Shown piece by piece: positions 34,108-43,663 of a stretch of DNA of 48,007 nucleotides. Location: assembly GCA_947629625.1 (NCBI GenBank), contig CANRES010000004.1, positions 1 to 48,007 on the forward strand, given 5' to 3'. The number at the start of each line of letters is the position of its first letter. The first letter of the stretch is position 1. The position numbers and the translations under genes are program-made. The DNA is from an uncultured Clostridia bacterium. GTDB lineage: Bacteria > Bacillota > Clostridia > TANB77 > CAG-508. The notes beneath the pieces are model-generated. The model saw nothing but the letters and a program-made list of their open reading frames with translations, had not been told where the DNA came from and did no database searches.

Positions 34108-36525
34108 ATGTTAGATAAAAAATATGATGCACAAGAAAAAGAAAAGAAATGGATGGATTATTGGAAAGACAATAAAATATATGAATTTAAAAGAAATGGA
34201 AAAGAAGTATATTCAATAGATACACCACCACCAACTGTTAATGGAAAAATTCATATTGGACACATCTTTTCATATACACAAACAGAAATGCTTGCAAGAT
34301 ATAAAAGATTAAGAGGATATAATATATTTTATCCATTTGGATTTGACGATAATGGTTTACCTAGTGAAAGACTTGTTGAAAAAGAACAAGGAAAAAGAGC
34401 ACACGAAATAGGTAGAGAAGAATTTTCAAAATTATGTTATGAAACAACAAATAAATATGAAGAAGAATTTAAAGAATTATTTAGCAGAATGGGAGTAAGT
34501 ACAGACTGGAATATACAATATAAAACTGTAAGTCCATCAACAATAAAAATAAGTCAAAAATCATTTTTAGATTTAATAGAAAAAAATTGTTGCTATCATA
34601 AAGAAAGTCCTGCATTATGGTGTAATGAATGTTTAACATCTATTGCACAAGCAGAACTAGAAACAAAAACAATAAAAACTACATTTAACTATATAAACTT
34701 TAAAACTGTTGAGGATAATGAAGAATTTACTATTGCTACAACAAGACCAGAATTATTACCTGCAATAGTATGTGTATTTGTTAATCCTAATGACGAAAAA
34801 CGTAAACATTTAATAGGAAAAACCGCAAAAATACCAGTAATAGATGTTGAAGTACCAATAATGGCAGACGAAAAAGTTGCAATGGATAAAGGTACAGGTA
34901 TTGTTATGTGCTGTACATTTGGAGACCAAACAGATATTGAATGGTGGAAAAAATATAAATTACCATTAAAATATATATTAACTGATAATGGAAGAATTAT
35001 AGATTCTGTTCCAAAATATGGTGGATTAAAAATAAAAGAAGCAAGAAAACAAATAATAGAAGATTTACAAAATGGTGGATATGTTGTAAAAATAGAAGAG
35101 TTAGAACATGAAGTACAAACACATGAAAGATGTGGAAAAGAAGTAGAATATGCTGTAATGAAACAATGGTTTATAGATACAATAAATCATAAAGAAGATT
35201 TCTTAAAAATAGGAGACGAAATAAATTGGCATCCAGCACACATGAAAACAAGATATATAGAATGGGTAAATAATATAGCATGGGACTGGTGTATTTCAAG
35301 ACAAAGATATTTTGGTGTACCATTCCCAGTATGGTATTGTAAAAAATGTGGTGAGCCAATATTTGCAAGAAAAGAAGATTTACCAGTAAATCCATTAGTA
35401 GATAAACCAAAATGCTCAAAATGTCCAAAATGTGGTAGTGAAGAAATAGTTCCAGAAACAGATGTAATGGATACATGGGCAACATCATCAGTAACTCCAT
35501 TAATAAATATGAGATATGATGAACAAGAAAATTATGAAGATATATTAAAACCTATGAGTTTAAGAACAAATGCTAGTGAAATAATAAGAACATGGGATTT
35601 TTATACAATAGTAAAAAGTTTCTATCATTTCAAACAAAGACCATGGAACAATGTTATGATTTCAGGCTTTGTTATGGCAAGTAAAGGAGAAAAAATAAGT
35701 AAAAGTAAAGGAAATAGTAAAGTTGAGCCAATAGACTTAATAAATCAATATTCAGCAGATGTAATAAGATATTGGGCAGGAACAGGAAGACTTGGAACAG
35801 ATATAGTATTTAGTGAAGAAACTTTATTACGTGGAAAGAAATTAATAAATAAGATATGGAATGTTTCAAAATTTATTGAAATGCACCTAACAGATTTTGA
35901 AGATAAAGAATTTAATGATTTTGAATATATAGATAAATGGATATTAGGAAATTTCCAAGAAGTAGAAAAATCTTTTATAAATTATTTAGAAGAATATGAA
36001 GTAGGTTTAGCATTAAATACATTAGAAAAATTTTTCTGGGAATTTTGCGATAATTATATAGAAATAGTAAAACATAGATTATATAGACCAGAGGAGTTTG
36101 GAGAAACACCAAGATATAGTGGACAAAAAACAGTATATATTATACTATACAAATTATTACAAGATTTTAGTATATTCTTCCCATTTATAACAGAAGAAAT
36201 ATTCCAAGAACTATATCATAATAATAAATCAATTCATACAACAGAAATAAAACCATTAAACTATAATTTTGTAAACGAAATAAAAAACGGAGATAAAATA
36301 GTTGAAATAATAAGTCAAGCAAGAGGAGCAAAAACAAATAGTAATGTATCTTTAAAAACACCTATAAAAAATTTAGAAATAGGGTTATCAAAAGAATTAG
36401 AAGAAGCGGTTAATAAATCTATAAAAGACTTTAAAGCAACACTATTTATTGAAAATATTAATATAAAACCAATAGATAAAGATTATGAAATATACAATAT
36501 AGAATTAAATTTAGACCAAGAATAA
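34108..36525 (+). CDS. valS: Valine--tRNA ligase, archaeal-like type
   Basis: 805 aa class I synthetase. HIGH signature HIGH (49-52), KMSKS as KISKS (529-533), and the editing domain with TIATTRPELLPA. GFDDNGLPSERLVEKEQG near the start and IRTWDFYTIVKS before the KISKS loop are those of the archaeal/rickettsial ValRS; the usual bacterial form has GTDHAGIATQ and DILFFWVARM. The C-terminal coiled coil of bacterial ValRS is absent, which explains the shorter length. A CxxC zinc module is seen (CKKCGEP, CSKCPKCGSE). Directly upstream of ileS (14 bp). Confidence 0.93.
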   Translation: MLDKKYDAQEKEKKWMDYWKDNKIYEFKRNGKEVYSIDTPPPTVNGKIHIGHIFSYTQTEMLARYKRLRGYNIFYPFGFDDNGLPSERLVEKEQGKRAHEIGREEFSKLCYETTNKYEEEFKELFSRMGVSTDWNIQYKTVSPSTIKISQKSFLDLIEKNCCYHKESPALWCNECLTSIAQAELETKTIKTTFNYINFKTVEDNEEFTIATTRPELLPAIVCVFVNPNDEKRKHLIGKTAKIPVIDVEVPIMADEKVAMDKGTGIVMCCTFGDQTDIEWWKKYKLPLKYILTDNGRIIDSVPKYGGLKIKEARKQIIEDLQNGGYVVKIEELEHEVQTHERCGKEVEYAVMKQWFIDTINHKEDFLKIGDEINWHPAHMKTRYIEWVNNIAWDWCISRQRYFGVPFPVWYCKKCGEPIFARKEDLPVNPLVDKPKCSKCPKCGSEEIVPETDVMDTWATSSVTPLINMRYDEQENYEDILKPMSLRTNASEIIRTWDFYTIVKSFYHFKQRPWNNVMISGFVMASKGEKISKSKGNSKVEPIDLINQYSADVIRYWAGTGRLGTDIVFSEETLLRGKKLINKIWNVSKFIEMHLTDFEDKEFNDFEYIDKWILGNFQEVEKSFINYLEEYEVGLALNTLEKFFWEFCDNYIEIVKHRLYRPEEFGETPRYSGQKTVYIILYKLLQDFSIFFPFITEEIFQELYHNNKSIHTTEIKPLNYNFVNEIKNGDKIVEIISQARGAKTNSNVSLKTPIKNLEIGLSKELEEAVNKSIKDFKATLFIENINIKPIDKDYEIYNIELNLDQE

Positions 36526-36539
36526 GAGGAGGAAACAAT

Positions 36540-39302
36540 ATGTGCGAAGAAAAAAAGGATTATAGTAAAACATTAAATTTGCCACAAACAGATTTCCCAA
36601 TGAGAGGAAACTTACCAGAAAATGAACCAAAAATATTTGAAGAAATATTTGAAAATAATTTATATGAAAAAATGTTGAAAAAAAATGAAGGGAAGAAATC
36701 ATTTGTATTACATGATGGACCACCTTATGCAAACGGTGAAATACATGCAGGTCATGCTATAAATAAAGTATTAAAAGATACAATAGTTAGATATAAAAAT
36801 TTAAGAGGATATTACACACCATTCATTCCGGGTTTTGATACACATGGTATGCCAACAGAGAAAAAAGCAATAGAAAAATTAGGATTAAATAGAGATGAAA
36901 TACCAGTATCACAATTTAGGGATACATGTAAACAATTTACACAAGAATATAAAGATAAACAAATAGAAGGTTTTAAAAGATTAGGTGTATTAGGAGATTG
37001 GAAAAATCCATATATAACTTATGATCCTAAAATAGAAGCAAAACAATTAGGCGTATTTGGGGAAATGTATAAAAGAGGTTATATATATAAAGGATTAAAA
37101 CCTGTATATTGGTGCACAGACTGTGAAACTGCATTAGCAGAAGCAGAAATAGAATATAAAGATGTAAGTTCAAATACAGTATATGTAAAATTTCCTGTAA
37201 TAGATAGTAAAGGATTATTTGATGTAAAAAATACATATATGGTAATATGGACAACTACACCATGGACATTGCCGGGTAATACTGGTATTACAATAGGATC
37301 AGACTTTAAATATAGTTTAGTAGATATAGAAGATTGCAAAGTAATTATAGCAAGTGAACTTGTTGAAAATGTAATGAAAATTGCAAAAATAGAAAATTAT
37401 AAAACTATAAAAGAATTTGAAGGTAAAGATTTAGAAGGAATAAAATGTAAACACCCATTTTTAGATAGAGAATCAAAAGTTGTACTTGGTAGTGATGATA
37501 CAATATTAGTAGAATTAGATACAGGTACAGGTGCAGTTCATACAGCACCGGGTTATGGTAAAGAAGACTATTTATGTGGTATAAAAAATGGATTAGAAAT
37601 AATAGTAACAGTAGATGAAAAAGGACATCAAACAGAAGGTGCAGGAATATTTGCTGGAATGTATTATGCAAAATCAGATAAAGAAATAGCAAAATGGTTA
37701 GAAGAAAATAATTTATTATTAGCAAAACAAGAAATAGTTCACTCATACCCACATTGTTGGAGATGTAAACACCCAGTAATATATAGAGCAACAAGCCAAT
37801 GGTTTGCTTCAATAGAAGGATTTAGAAAAAAAGCGTTAGAAGCAATTAAAACAGTAAAATGGTATCCTGCATGGGGAGAAGAAAGAATTACAAAAATGAT
37901 AGAAGATAGAAACGACTGGTGTATATCTCGTCAAAGAACATGGGGAGTTCCATTACCAATATTCTATTGTAAAGAATGTGGAAAAGAGTATGTAACAAGT
38001 GAAAGTTTAGATAAAATAATAAACATTGTTAGAGAAAAAGGCACAAATGCTTGGTTTGATATGACAGAAAAAGAATTAATGCCAGAAGGTGCAAAATGTA
38101 GTGAATGTGGATGTACAGAATTCAAAAAAGAGACAGACATAATGGACGTATGGTTTGATTCTGGTTCTACACATGAATCAGTTATTGCAGAAAGAGGAAT
38201 AGCAGAACCAGATTTATATTTAGAAGGAAACGACCAATATAGAGGATGGTTCCAGTCTTCATTATTAACATCTGTTGCAACAAAAGATAAAGCACCATAT
38301 AAAGAAATAGTTACTCATGGTATGCTAGTAGATGAGCAAGGAAGAAAAATGTCAAAAAGTTTAGGAAATGTTATATCACCACAAGATATAATAAAAGAAT
38401 TTGGGGCAGATATATTAAGACTTTGGGTTTTATCTTCAGATTATAAATCAGAACTTGCATTATCAAAAAATATATTAAAACAAGTATCAGAAGTTTATAG
38501 AAAAATAAGAAATACTGCAAGATATATTTTAGGAAATATTAACGATTTTAATGTAAATGAACCTGTAAAATATGAAGATTTACAAGAAATAGATAAATGG
38601 GCGTTATTAAAATTAAATAGATTAATAAAAGACTGCATAAAAGCTTATGACGAATACGATTTTAATAAAGCGTACCAAGCATTAAATACATTCTGCGTTG
38701 TAGATATGAGTAATTTCTATTTAGATATTATAAAAGATAGACTTTATACATGTAAATCAAATTCTATTGAAAGAAGATCTGCACAAACGGCAATGTATGA
38801 AATTTTACAAGCATTAGTTAAAATATTAGCACCTATGGCATGTTTTACGGCAGAAGAAATATGGAAATATATGCCTCATAAAGACGGAGAAAATACAGAA
38901 AGTGTTATGCTTTCATATTATCCAGAAGTAAATGAAAAATATGAAAATAGTGAATTAGAAGAAAAATGGAATAAAATTATAAAAGTTAAAGAAATAGTTG
39001 CAAAAGAATTAGAAGTAGCAAGAACAGAAAAAATTATAGGACACTCTTTAAATGCAAAAGTAATAATATATGCAGATGGAGAGGAATATAAATTCTTAAA
39101 AGAAAATGAAGAATTAATATTACCAGTTTTAATTGTTTCAGCATTAGAAATTCAAAATAAAAAGGTAGATAACGAAATTGAAGTAAAAGTAGAAGTTGCA
39201 CCGGGTGAAAAATGTGAAAGATGCTGGATGTATTCTGAAACAGTAGGAGAAGATAAAGAAAATCCTACAATATGTAAAAGATGCAGTAATGCACTTAAAT
39301 AA
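36540..39302 (+). CDS. ileS: Isoleucine--tRNA ligase (bacterial zinc type)
   Basis: 920 aa class I synthetase. HIGH as HAGH (69-72), the editing domain with WTTTPWTLPGNTGI, KMSKS (603-607), and the C-terminal zinc site with CERCWMY and CKRC. The N-terminus LNLPQTDFPMRGNLPENEP is that of bacterial IleRS, so unlike its neighbour valS this gene is of ordinary bacterial type. AGAGGAGG precedes ATG. Confidence 0.97.
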   Translation: MCEEKKDYSKTLNLPQTDFPMRGNLPENEPKIFEEIFENNLYEKMLKKNEGKKSFVLHDGPPYANGEIHAGHAINKVLKDTIVRYKNLRGYYTPFIPGFDTHGMPTEKKAIEKLGLNRDEIPVSQFRDTCKQFTQEYKDKQIEGFKRLGVLGDWKNPYITYDPKIEAKQLGVFGEMYKRGYIYKGLKPVYWCTDCETALAEAEIEYKDVSSNTVYVKFPVIDSKGLFDVKNTYMVIWTTTPWTLPGNTGITIGSDFKYSLVDIEDCKVIIASELVENVMKIAKIENYKTIKEFEGKDLEGIKCKHPFLDRESKVVLGSDDTILVELDTGTGAVHTAPGYGKEDYLCGIKNGLEIIVTVDEKGHQTEGAGIFAGMYYAKSDKEIAKWLEENNLLLAKQEIVHSYPHCWRCKHPVIYRATSQWFASIEGFRKKALEAIKTVKWYPAWGEERITKMIEDRNDWCISRQRTWGVPLPIFYCKECGKEYVTSESLDKIINIVREKGTNAWFDMTEKELMPEGAKCSECGCTEFKKETDIMDVWFDSGSTHESVIAERGIAEPDLYLEGNDQYRGWFQSSLLTSVATKDKAPYKEIVTHGMLVDEQGRKMSKSLGNVISPQDIIKEFGADILRLWVLSSDYKSELALSKNILKQVSEVYRKIRNTARYILGNINDFNVNEPVKYEDLQEIDKWALLKLNRLIKDCIKAYDEYDFNKAYQALNTFCVVDMSNFYLDIIKDRLYTCKSNSIERRSAQTAMYEILQALVKILAPMACFTAEEIWKYMPHKDGENTESVMLSYYPEVNEKYENSELEEKWNKIIKVKEIVAKELEVARTEKIIGHSLNAKVIIYADGEEYKFLKENEELILPVLIVSALEIQNKKVDNEIEVKVEVAPGEKCERCWMYSETVGEDKENPTICKRCSNALK

Positions 39303-39320
39303 TCTTTTTAGGTGATTTAT

Positions 39321-40181
39321 ATGGAAATAATTATAGGTAAAAATGCAGGTTTTTGTTATGGAGTAAAAAACGCAGTAGTAAACACAGAAGAACAACTAAA
39401 AGAAAATAAAAATATATATTGTTTGGGCGAGTTAGTTCATAATAGGCAAGTAGTAGAAAAACTAGAAAATTCAGGTTTAAAAATTGTAGATAAATTAGCA
39501 GATTCTAAAAATAAGATAATAATAAGAGCACATGGAACAGAAAAAAAGACTTATGAAGATGCTAAAAAAATGAATATAGAAATTTTAGATTATACTTGCC
39601 CAAACGTTTTAAAAATACATAATATTGCAAAAGAGTTTGCAAGTAAGGGATACTATATTTTCTTAATAGGTGAAAAAAAGCACCCAGAAACTATTGGAAA
39701 TATTAGCTTTTGCGGAGAAAATTCGTTTTTAATAGAAAACGAAAATGAAATAAAAGAAGCAATTAATAATTTTGAAAATTCTAAATTAAATAAATTATTA
39801 ATAATAACACAAACAACATTTAGCTTAGAAAAATTTAATTTATATGTAGATATTATAAAAAATAATTTAAATGAAAATGTTGAATTAGTAGTAAAAAATA
39901 CAATTTGTAATGCAACAAAAATAAGGCAAGAAGAAACCGAGCAAATTTCAAAAAAAGTTGATTTTATGATAATTGTTGGCGGAAAAAATAGTTCAAATAC
40001 CAAAAAACTTTTTCAAATTGCTAAAACAAATTGTAAAAATTCAATTATTATAGAAACAAAAGAGGAATTAAATTTAGAGGATATAAAAAATTATAAAACA
40101 ATAGGAATTATGGCAGGTGCATCTACACCAGATTATATTATAGAAGATATATATAACACTATAAGTAATTACATAAATTAG
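39321..40181 (+). CDS. ispH: 4-hydroxy-3-methylbut-2-enyl diphosphate reductase
   Basis: 286 aa iron-sulfur enzyme, last step of the MEP pathway, making IPP and DMAPP. The 4Fe-4S ligands are Cys12 (GFCYGV), Cys93 (DYTCPNV) and Cys196 (NTICNAT). Substrate residues His40 (ELVHN), His71 (RAHGT), His121 and Glu123 (HPET) are present. The ATG at 39321 is chosen over the in-frame GTG at 39312, which overlaps the AGGTGA ribosome site. No S1-domain fusion as in some clostridia. Confidence 0.97.
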   Translation: MEIIIGKNAGFCYGVKNAVVNTEEQLKENKNIYCLGELVHNRQVVEKLENSGLKIVDKLADSKNKIIIRAHGTEKKTYEDAKKMNIEILDYTCPNVLKIHNIAKEFASKGYYIFLIGEKKHPETIGNISFCGENSFLIENENEIKEAINNFENSKLNKLLIITQTTFSLEKFNLYVDIIKNNLNENVELVVKNTICNATKIRQEETEQISKKVDFMIIVGGKNSSNTKKLFQIAKTNCKNSIIIETKEELNLEDIKNYKTIGIMAGASTPDYIIEDIYNTISNYIN

Positions 40182-40210
40182 TTATGGAGTAAAATTTTAA
40201 TCTGTTTTAG

Positions 40211-40239
40211 TTGCAATTACTGAACATTTATGATACAAT
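40211..40239 (+). promoter_or_regulatory. Promoter of secG
   Basis: TTGCAA (40211-40216), 17 bp, TACAAT (40234-40239), with TGA before the -10 (extended -10). Confidence 0.7.
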
Positions 40240-40281
40240 ATTTGTTAGAATTTTATTAGTTACATTAAAGAGGAGGAAAAA

Positions 40282-40530
40282 ATGCAAGTATTAAAATATA
40301 TATTCGTAGTAATAGATATAATAGTTTGCTTAGTATTAACAATTTTATGTCTAATACAGTCAAAAGATGATGAAGGACTATCTTCAACAATTACAGGATC
40401 ATCAACTGGAAACTTTTATGAAAAAAATAAAGGAAAAACAAAACAAGGTAAAATGAAAAAAGCAACAATAATATCAGCAGTTTTATTTGTAGTATTATCA
40501 GTAGTAACATCAATATTATATGTAATCTAA
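40282..40530 (+). CDS. secG: Protein translocase subunit SecG
   Basis: 82 aa, two membrane helices (about 3-26 and 61-81) joined by a loop with QSKDDEGLSSTITGSSTGNF, the SecG signature. Accessory subunit of SecYEG that helps SecA-driven export. Has its own promoter and a palindromic terminator. Preceded by GAGGAGG. Confidence 0.92.
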   Translation: MQVLKYIFVVIDIIVCLVLTILCLIQSKDDEGLSSTITGSSTGNFYEKNKGKTKQGKMKKATIISAVLFVVLSVVTSILYVI

Positions 40531-40557
40531 TAGGAAATTATATAATTTCCTATTTTA
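40529..40557 (+). terminator. Terminator after secG
   Basis: AATAGGAAATTAT (40529-40541) and ATAATTTCCTATT (40542-40554) form a perfect 26-nt palindrome ending in TTTT. It directly precedes the tRNA gene. Confidence 0.75.
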
Positions 40558-40560
40558 AAT

Positions 40561-40635
40561 GGCCCGTTGGTCAAGCGGTTAAGACGCAGCCCTCTCAAGG
40601 CTGAGTGATGGGTTCGATTCCCGTACGGGTCACCA
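40561..40635 (+). tRNA. tRNA-Glu (anticodon CTC), CCA encoded
   Basis: A 75-nt cloverleaf. Acceptor GGCCCGT pairs with ACGGGTC (one G-T pair), anticodon stem CAGCC/GGCTG (40587-40591, 40599-40603), loop CTCTCAA with anticodon CTC at 40594-40596, T loop TTCGATT, and the 3' CCA present in the DNA. It reads GAG codons. The body is close to Bacillus tRNA-Glu. Confidence 0.95.
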
Positions 40636-40640
40636 AAATC

Positions 40641-40670
40641 ATTCCTATGCAAAATTGTATGGGATTTTTT
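40641..40670 (+). terminator. Terminator after tRNA-Glu
   Basis: ATTCC-T-ATGCAA (40641-40652) pairs with TTGTATGGGAT (40655-40665), one bulge, ending in six T. Confidence 0.75.
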
Positions 40671-40705
40671 GCTATATAAATATTTAAAATAAAAAGGAAT
40701 AAAAA

Positions 40706-41554
40706 ATGACGATTAAAAAGTTAATAATATATGGAACTAAAAAAATAAAAGAAAATAATATAGAAAATGCAAATTTACAAGCAAAAATAATATTATTAAA
40801 TTTAATAAAACAACCAAAAGAATATCTAATAATAAATCAAGAAGAAAAAATATCAGAAGAAATAGAAGAAAAATATAAAGAAGATATAAACAAAATAATA
40901 GATGGTATGCCAATACAATACATTACGAAAAATCAAGAATTTATGAAACTTAACTTCTATGTAGATAAAAATGTATTAATACCTCAACCAGATACAGAAA
41001 TATTAGTAGAAGAAGTAATAAATATAAGCAAAAAATTAGACAATATAAATATATTAGATATATGTACAGGAAGTGGTGCAATAGCAATTTCACTTGCGAA
41101 ATACATAAAAAATTCTAAAATTTATGCAACAGATATAAGTGAAGAAGCAATTAAAATTGCAAGCAAAAATGCAAAACAAAATGAGGTTAAAGAACGAATT
41201 ACATTTTTAGTATCAGATATGTTTGATAAAATTTCAAATCAAAAATTTGATATAATAGTATCAAATCCACCATATATAGAAAAAAATGTAATAAATAATT
41301 TGCCAAAACAAGTAAAAAATGAGCCGTATATTGCATTAAATGGAGGAGAAGACGGATTAGATTTCTATAAAATAATATCAAATAGTGCATATAAATTTTT
41401 AAATGATGATGGATACTTATGTTTAGAAATAGGATATAATCAAAAAAACGATGTAATAAAACTATTAGAAAATACTAATAAATATAAAGATATATATTGC
41501 AAAAAAGATTTAGCAAATAATGATAGAATAATTATTGCAAGAAAAAAGGTGTGA
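40706..41554 (+). CDS. prmC: Peptide chain release factor N5-glutamine methyltransferase
   Basis: 282 aa. Methylates the Gln of the GGQ motif in RF1 and RF2. SAM-binding motif DICTGSGAIAISLA (118-131), catalytic NPPY (187-190), and GMPIQYI in the N-terminal helical domain. Usually found next to prfA, which is not here. whiA starts 5 bp after its stop. Confidence 0.95.
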   Translation: MTIKKLIIYGTKKIKENNIENANLQAKIILLNLIKQPKEYLIINQEEKISEEIEEKYKEDINKIIDGMPIQYITKNQEFMKLNFYVDKNVLIPQPDTEILVEEVINISKKLDNINILDICTGSGAIAISLAKYIKNSKIYATDISEEAIKIASKNAKQNEVKERITFLVSDMFDKISNQKFDIIVSNPPYIEKNVINNLPKQVKNEPYIALNGGEDGLDFYKIISNSAYKFLNDDGYLCLEIGYNQKNDVIKLLENTNKYKDIYCKKDLANNDRIIIARKKV

Positions 41555-41559
41555 TAAAT

Positions 41560-42441
41560 ATGTCATTTTCATCTGAAATAAAAGAGGAATTAAGTAAATT
41601 AAATACTTTAAGCAACAAAGAAAATGTAATAGCAGAACTTGTAGGATATTTATTAAGCAGTAATATAGTATTAACAAATACTAAGGTAAAATACTCAACA
41701 GAAAATGAGTATAATATAAATAGATTTAATAAATTACTTAAAACATTATCAATAGACTATAAAATAGACATACAAGGTAAAATTTATACAATAACATTTA
41801 AAAACAATATTAATATAAAAGAATTAAATTTTGATAAAAATGTAATTGAAATAAATGATATGGAAGTAAATAATAAATCAGAAAATTATTTAAAAGCACT
41901 TGTAAGAGGAGCATATTTAGGGGCTGGCTCTTTAAATAACCCAAGTACAAAATATCATTTAGAAATAATACTAAGTTCACAAAAAAATGCAGAATATATT
42001 GCAAATATTCTTAACAAATTTGGTATAATAACAAAATTTCTAGAAAGAAAAAAAGGTTACTCAATATACATAAAAGACGGAGAACAAATATCAAATTTAT
42101 TAGCATTTATAGGCTCTAATAAATCAGTATTAAAATATGAAGAAATTAGAGTTGTAAAAGAAACTAGAAATAATATAAATAGATTAGTAAACTGTGAAAC
42201 TGCAAATTTAAATAAAACAATAAATGCATCAATTCAACAAATAGAAGCAATAAAATTAATAAAAAGTAAAAATAAATTTGATACTTTACCAGATATGTTA
42301 AAAGAGATAGCAAATTTAAGAATTAAAAATCCAGATGCAAGTCTAATAGAATTAGGAAATATGTTAAATGAGCCAGTAGGAAAGTCTGGTGTAAATTATA
42401 GATTAAAAAAATTAGTTGAAATAGCAAACGAATTGAGGTAG
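41560..42441 (+). CDS. whiA: DNA-binding protein WhiA
   Basis: 293 aa. N-terminal LAGLIDADG-like domain (LVRGAYLGAGSLNNPSTKYH) without endonuclease function in this family, and a C-terminal helix-turn-helix (SLIELGNMLNEPVGKSGVNY). Conserved NRLVNCETANLNKTINASIQ. In Gram-positives it influences sporulation or cell division and chromosome segregation. The ATG at 41560 is chosen over the GTG at 41551, which lies in the AAAGGTG ribosome site. The usual partners rapZ and yvcK are not adjacent. Confidence 0.94.
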   Translation: MSFSSEIKEELSKLNTLSNKENVIAELVGYLLSSNIVLTNTKVKYSTENEYNINRFNKLLKTLSIDYKIDIQGKIYTITFKNNINIKELNFDKNVIEINDMEVNNKSENYLKALVRGAYLGAGSLNNPSTKYHLEIILSSQKNAEYIANILNKFGIITKFLERKKGYSIYIKDGEQISNLLAFIGSNKSVLKYEEIRVVKETRNNINRLVNCETANLNKTINASIQQIEAIKLIKSKNKFDTLPDMLKEIANLRIKNPDASLIELGNMLNEPVGKSGVNYRLKKLVEIANELR

Positions 42442-42443
42442 AA

Positions 42444-43589
42444 ATGAAAGAATTAGGAATATATATACATATACCATTTTGCAAAAGAAAATGTAATTAT
42501 TGTGATTTTATATCATTTCAAGATAAAGATAATTGTATAAGTAAATATGTAGAATGTTTAAAAGAAGAAATAAATAAAACTATAAAATTAAGTAACTATA
42601 AAGAATATATAGTAAAAACAATATATATTGGAGGAGGTACCCCTTCATATATAGATTCAAAATTTATTGTAGAGATAGTAAATGAAATAAAAGAAAAATT
42701 TAATGTAGATAAAAATGCAGAAATAACAATAGAAATTAATCCGGGTGCAGTTAATGAACAAAAATTATATGATTACTATAATGTAGGAATAAATAGACTT
42801 AGTATAGGTTTACAATCTGATAATGATGAACTTCTAAAAACAATAGGGAGAATACATAATTTTAATGAATTTTTAGATATATATAAAATAGCAAGAAAAA
42901 TTGGGTATAAAAATATAAATATAGATTTAATGTTAGCATTACCAAATCAAACAGTAGAAATGTTAGAAAATACAGTAAATAATGTTATAAGACTAAATCC
43001 AGAACATATTTCACTATATTCTCTAATTGTAGAGGAAGGAACAAAATTAGAAAAACAACTTGAAAATAAGGAACTAACACTTCCAAATGAAGAAACAGAA
43101 AGAGTAATGTATCATTTAACAAGAAAAATATTATATGAAAATAAATATATTCAATATGAAATTTCAAATTTTAGTAAAAAAGGATATGAATCAAAACACA
43201 ATTTAGACTGTTGGAGTCAAAAGGAATATATTGGTTTTGGGCTTGCTTCACATTCATATATAAACATGGAAAGATTTTCTAATACAACAAATATTAATGA
43301 ATATATAACAAACATTCAAAATAATAAAATAGAAAAAAACTATATAACACATGAAAAACAAAATTTAGAAAGTCAAATGAAGGAATATATGATACTAGGT
43401 TTAAGAAAAATTGATGGCGTAAATATTACAGAATTTAAGCAAAAATTTAATCAAAATCCAATTTATTTATTTAGAATTGAATTAAATAATTTAGTAAATA
43501 AAGATTTAATTGAAATACAAGAAAATAATATAAAATTAACTAATAAAGGGTTAAACTTTGCAAACATTGTATGGGAAGAATTTATATAA
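42444..43589 (+). CDS. hemW: HemW-type radical SAM protein (heme chaperone family)
   Basis: 381 aa. Radical SAM cluster Cys13, Cys17, Cys20 (CKRKCNYC), then GGGTPSY, INPGAVNE and RLSIGLQSDNDELLKTIGR with H, typical of HemW, and the C-terminal HemN-like domain (QMKEYMILGLRKIDGVN). Often annotated as oxygen-independent coproporphyrinogen oxidase, but HemW proteins bind heme instead. Starts 2 bp after whiA. Confidence 0.92.
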   Translation: MKELGIYIHIPFCKRKCNYCDFISFQDKDNCISKYVECLKEEINKTIKLSNYKEYIVKTIYIGGGTPSYIDSKFIVEIVNEIKEKFNVDKNAEITIEINPGAVNEQKLYDYYNVGINRLSIGLQSDNDELLKTIGRIHNFNEFLDIYKIARKIGYKNINIDLMLALPNQTVEMLENTVNNVIRLNPEHISLYSLIVEEGTKLEKQLENKELTLPNEETERVMYHLTRKILYENKYIQYEISNFSKKGYESKHNLDCWSQKEYIGFGLASHSYINMERFSNTTNINEYITNIQNNKIEKNYITHEKQNLESQMKEYMILGLRKIDGVNITEFKQKFNQNPIYLFRIELNNLVNKDLIEIQENNIKLTNKGLNFANIVWEEFI

Positions 43590-43603
43590 TTTATATTAAA
43601 ATC

Positions 43604-43632
43604 TAGAAAAAGTAGGAAAAATATGATATAAT
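43604..43632 (+). promoter_or_regulatory. Candidate promoter of the triple-module gene
   Basis: TAGAAA (43604-43609), 17 bp, TATAAT (43627-43632), extended by TGA before the -10. Confidence 0.55.
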
Positions 43633-43663
43633 TACATATAGTATATTGTTTTAGGAGAAAAAT

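Noticed and set aside
42444-43589. HemN coproporphyrinogen III dehydrogenase
   Set aside because: The length, CxxxCxxC spacing and RLSIGLQS..GR.H region fit HemW; HemN is longer, and no other heme synthesis genes are near.
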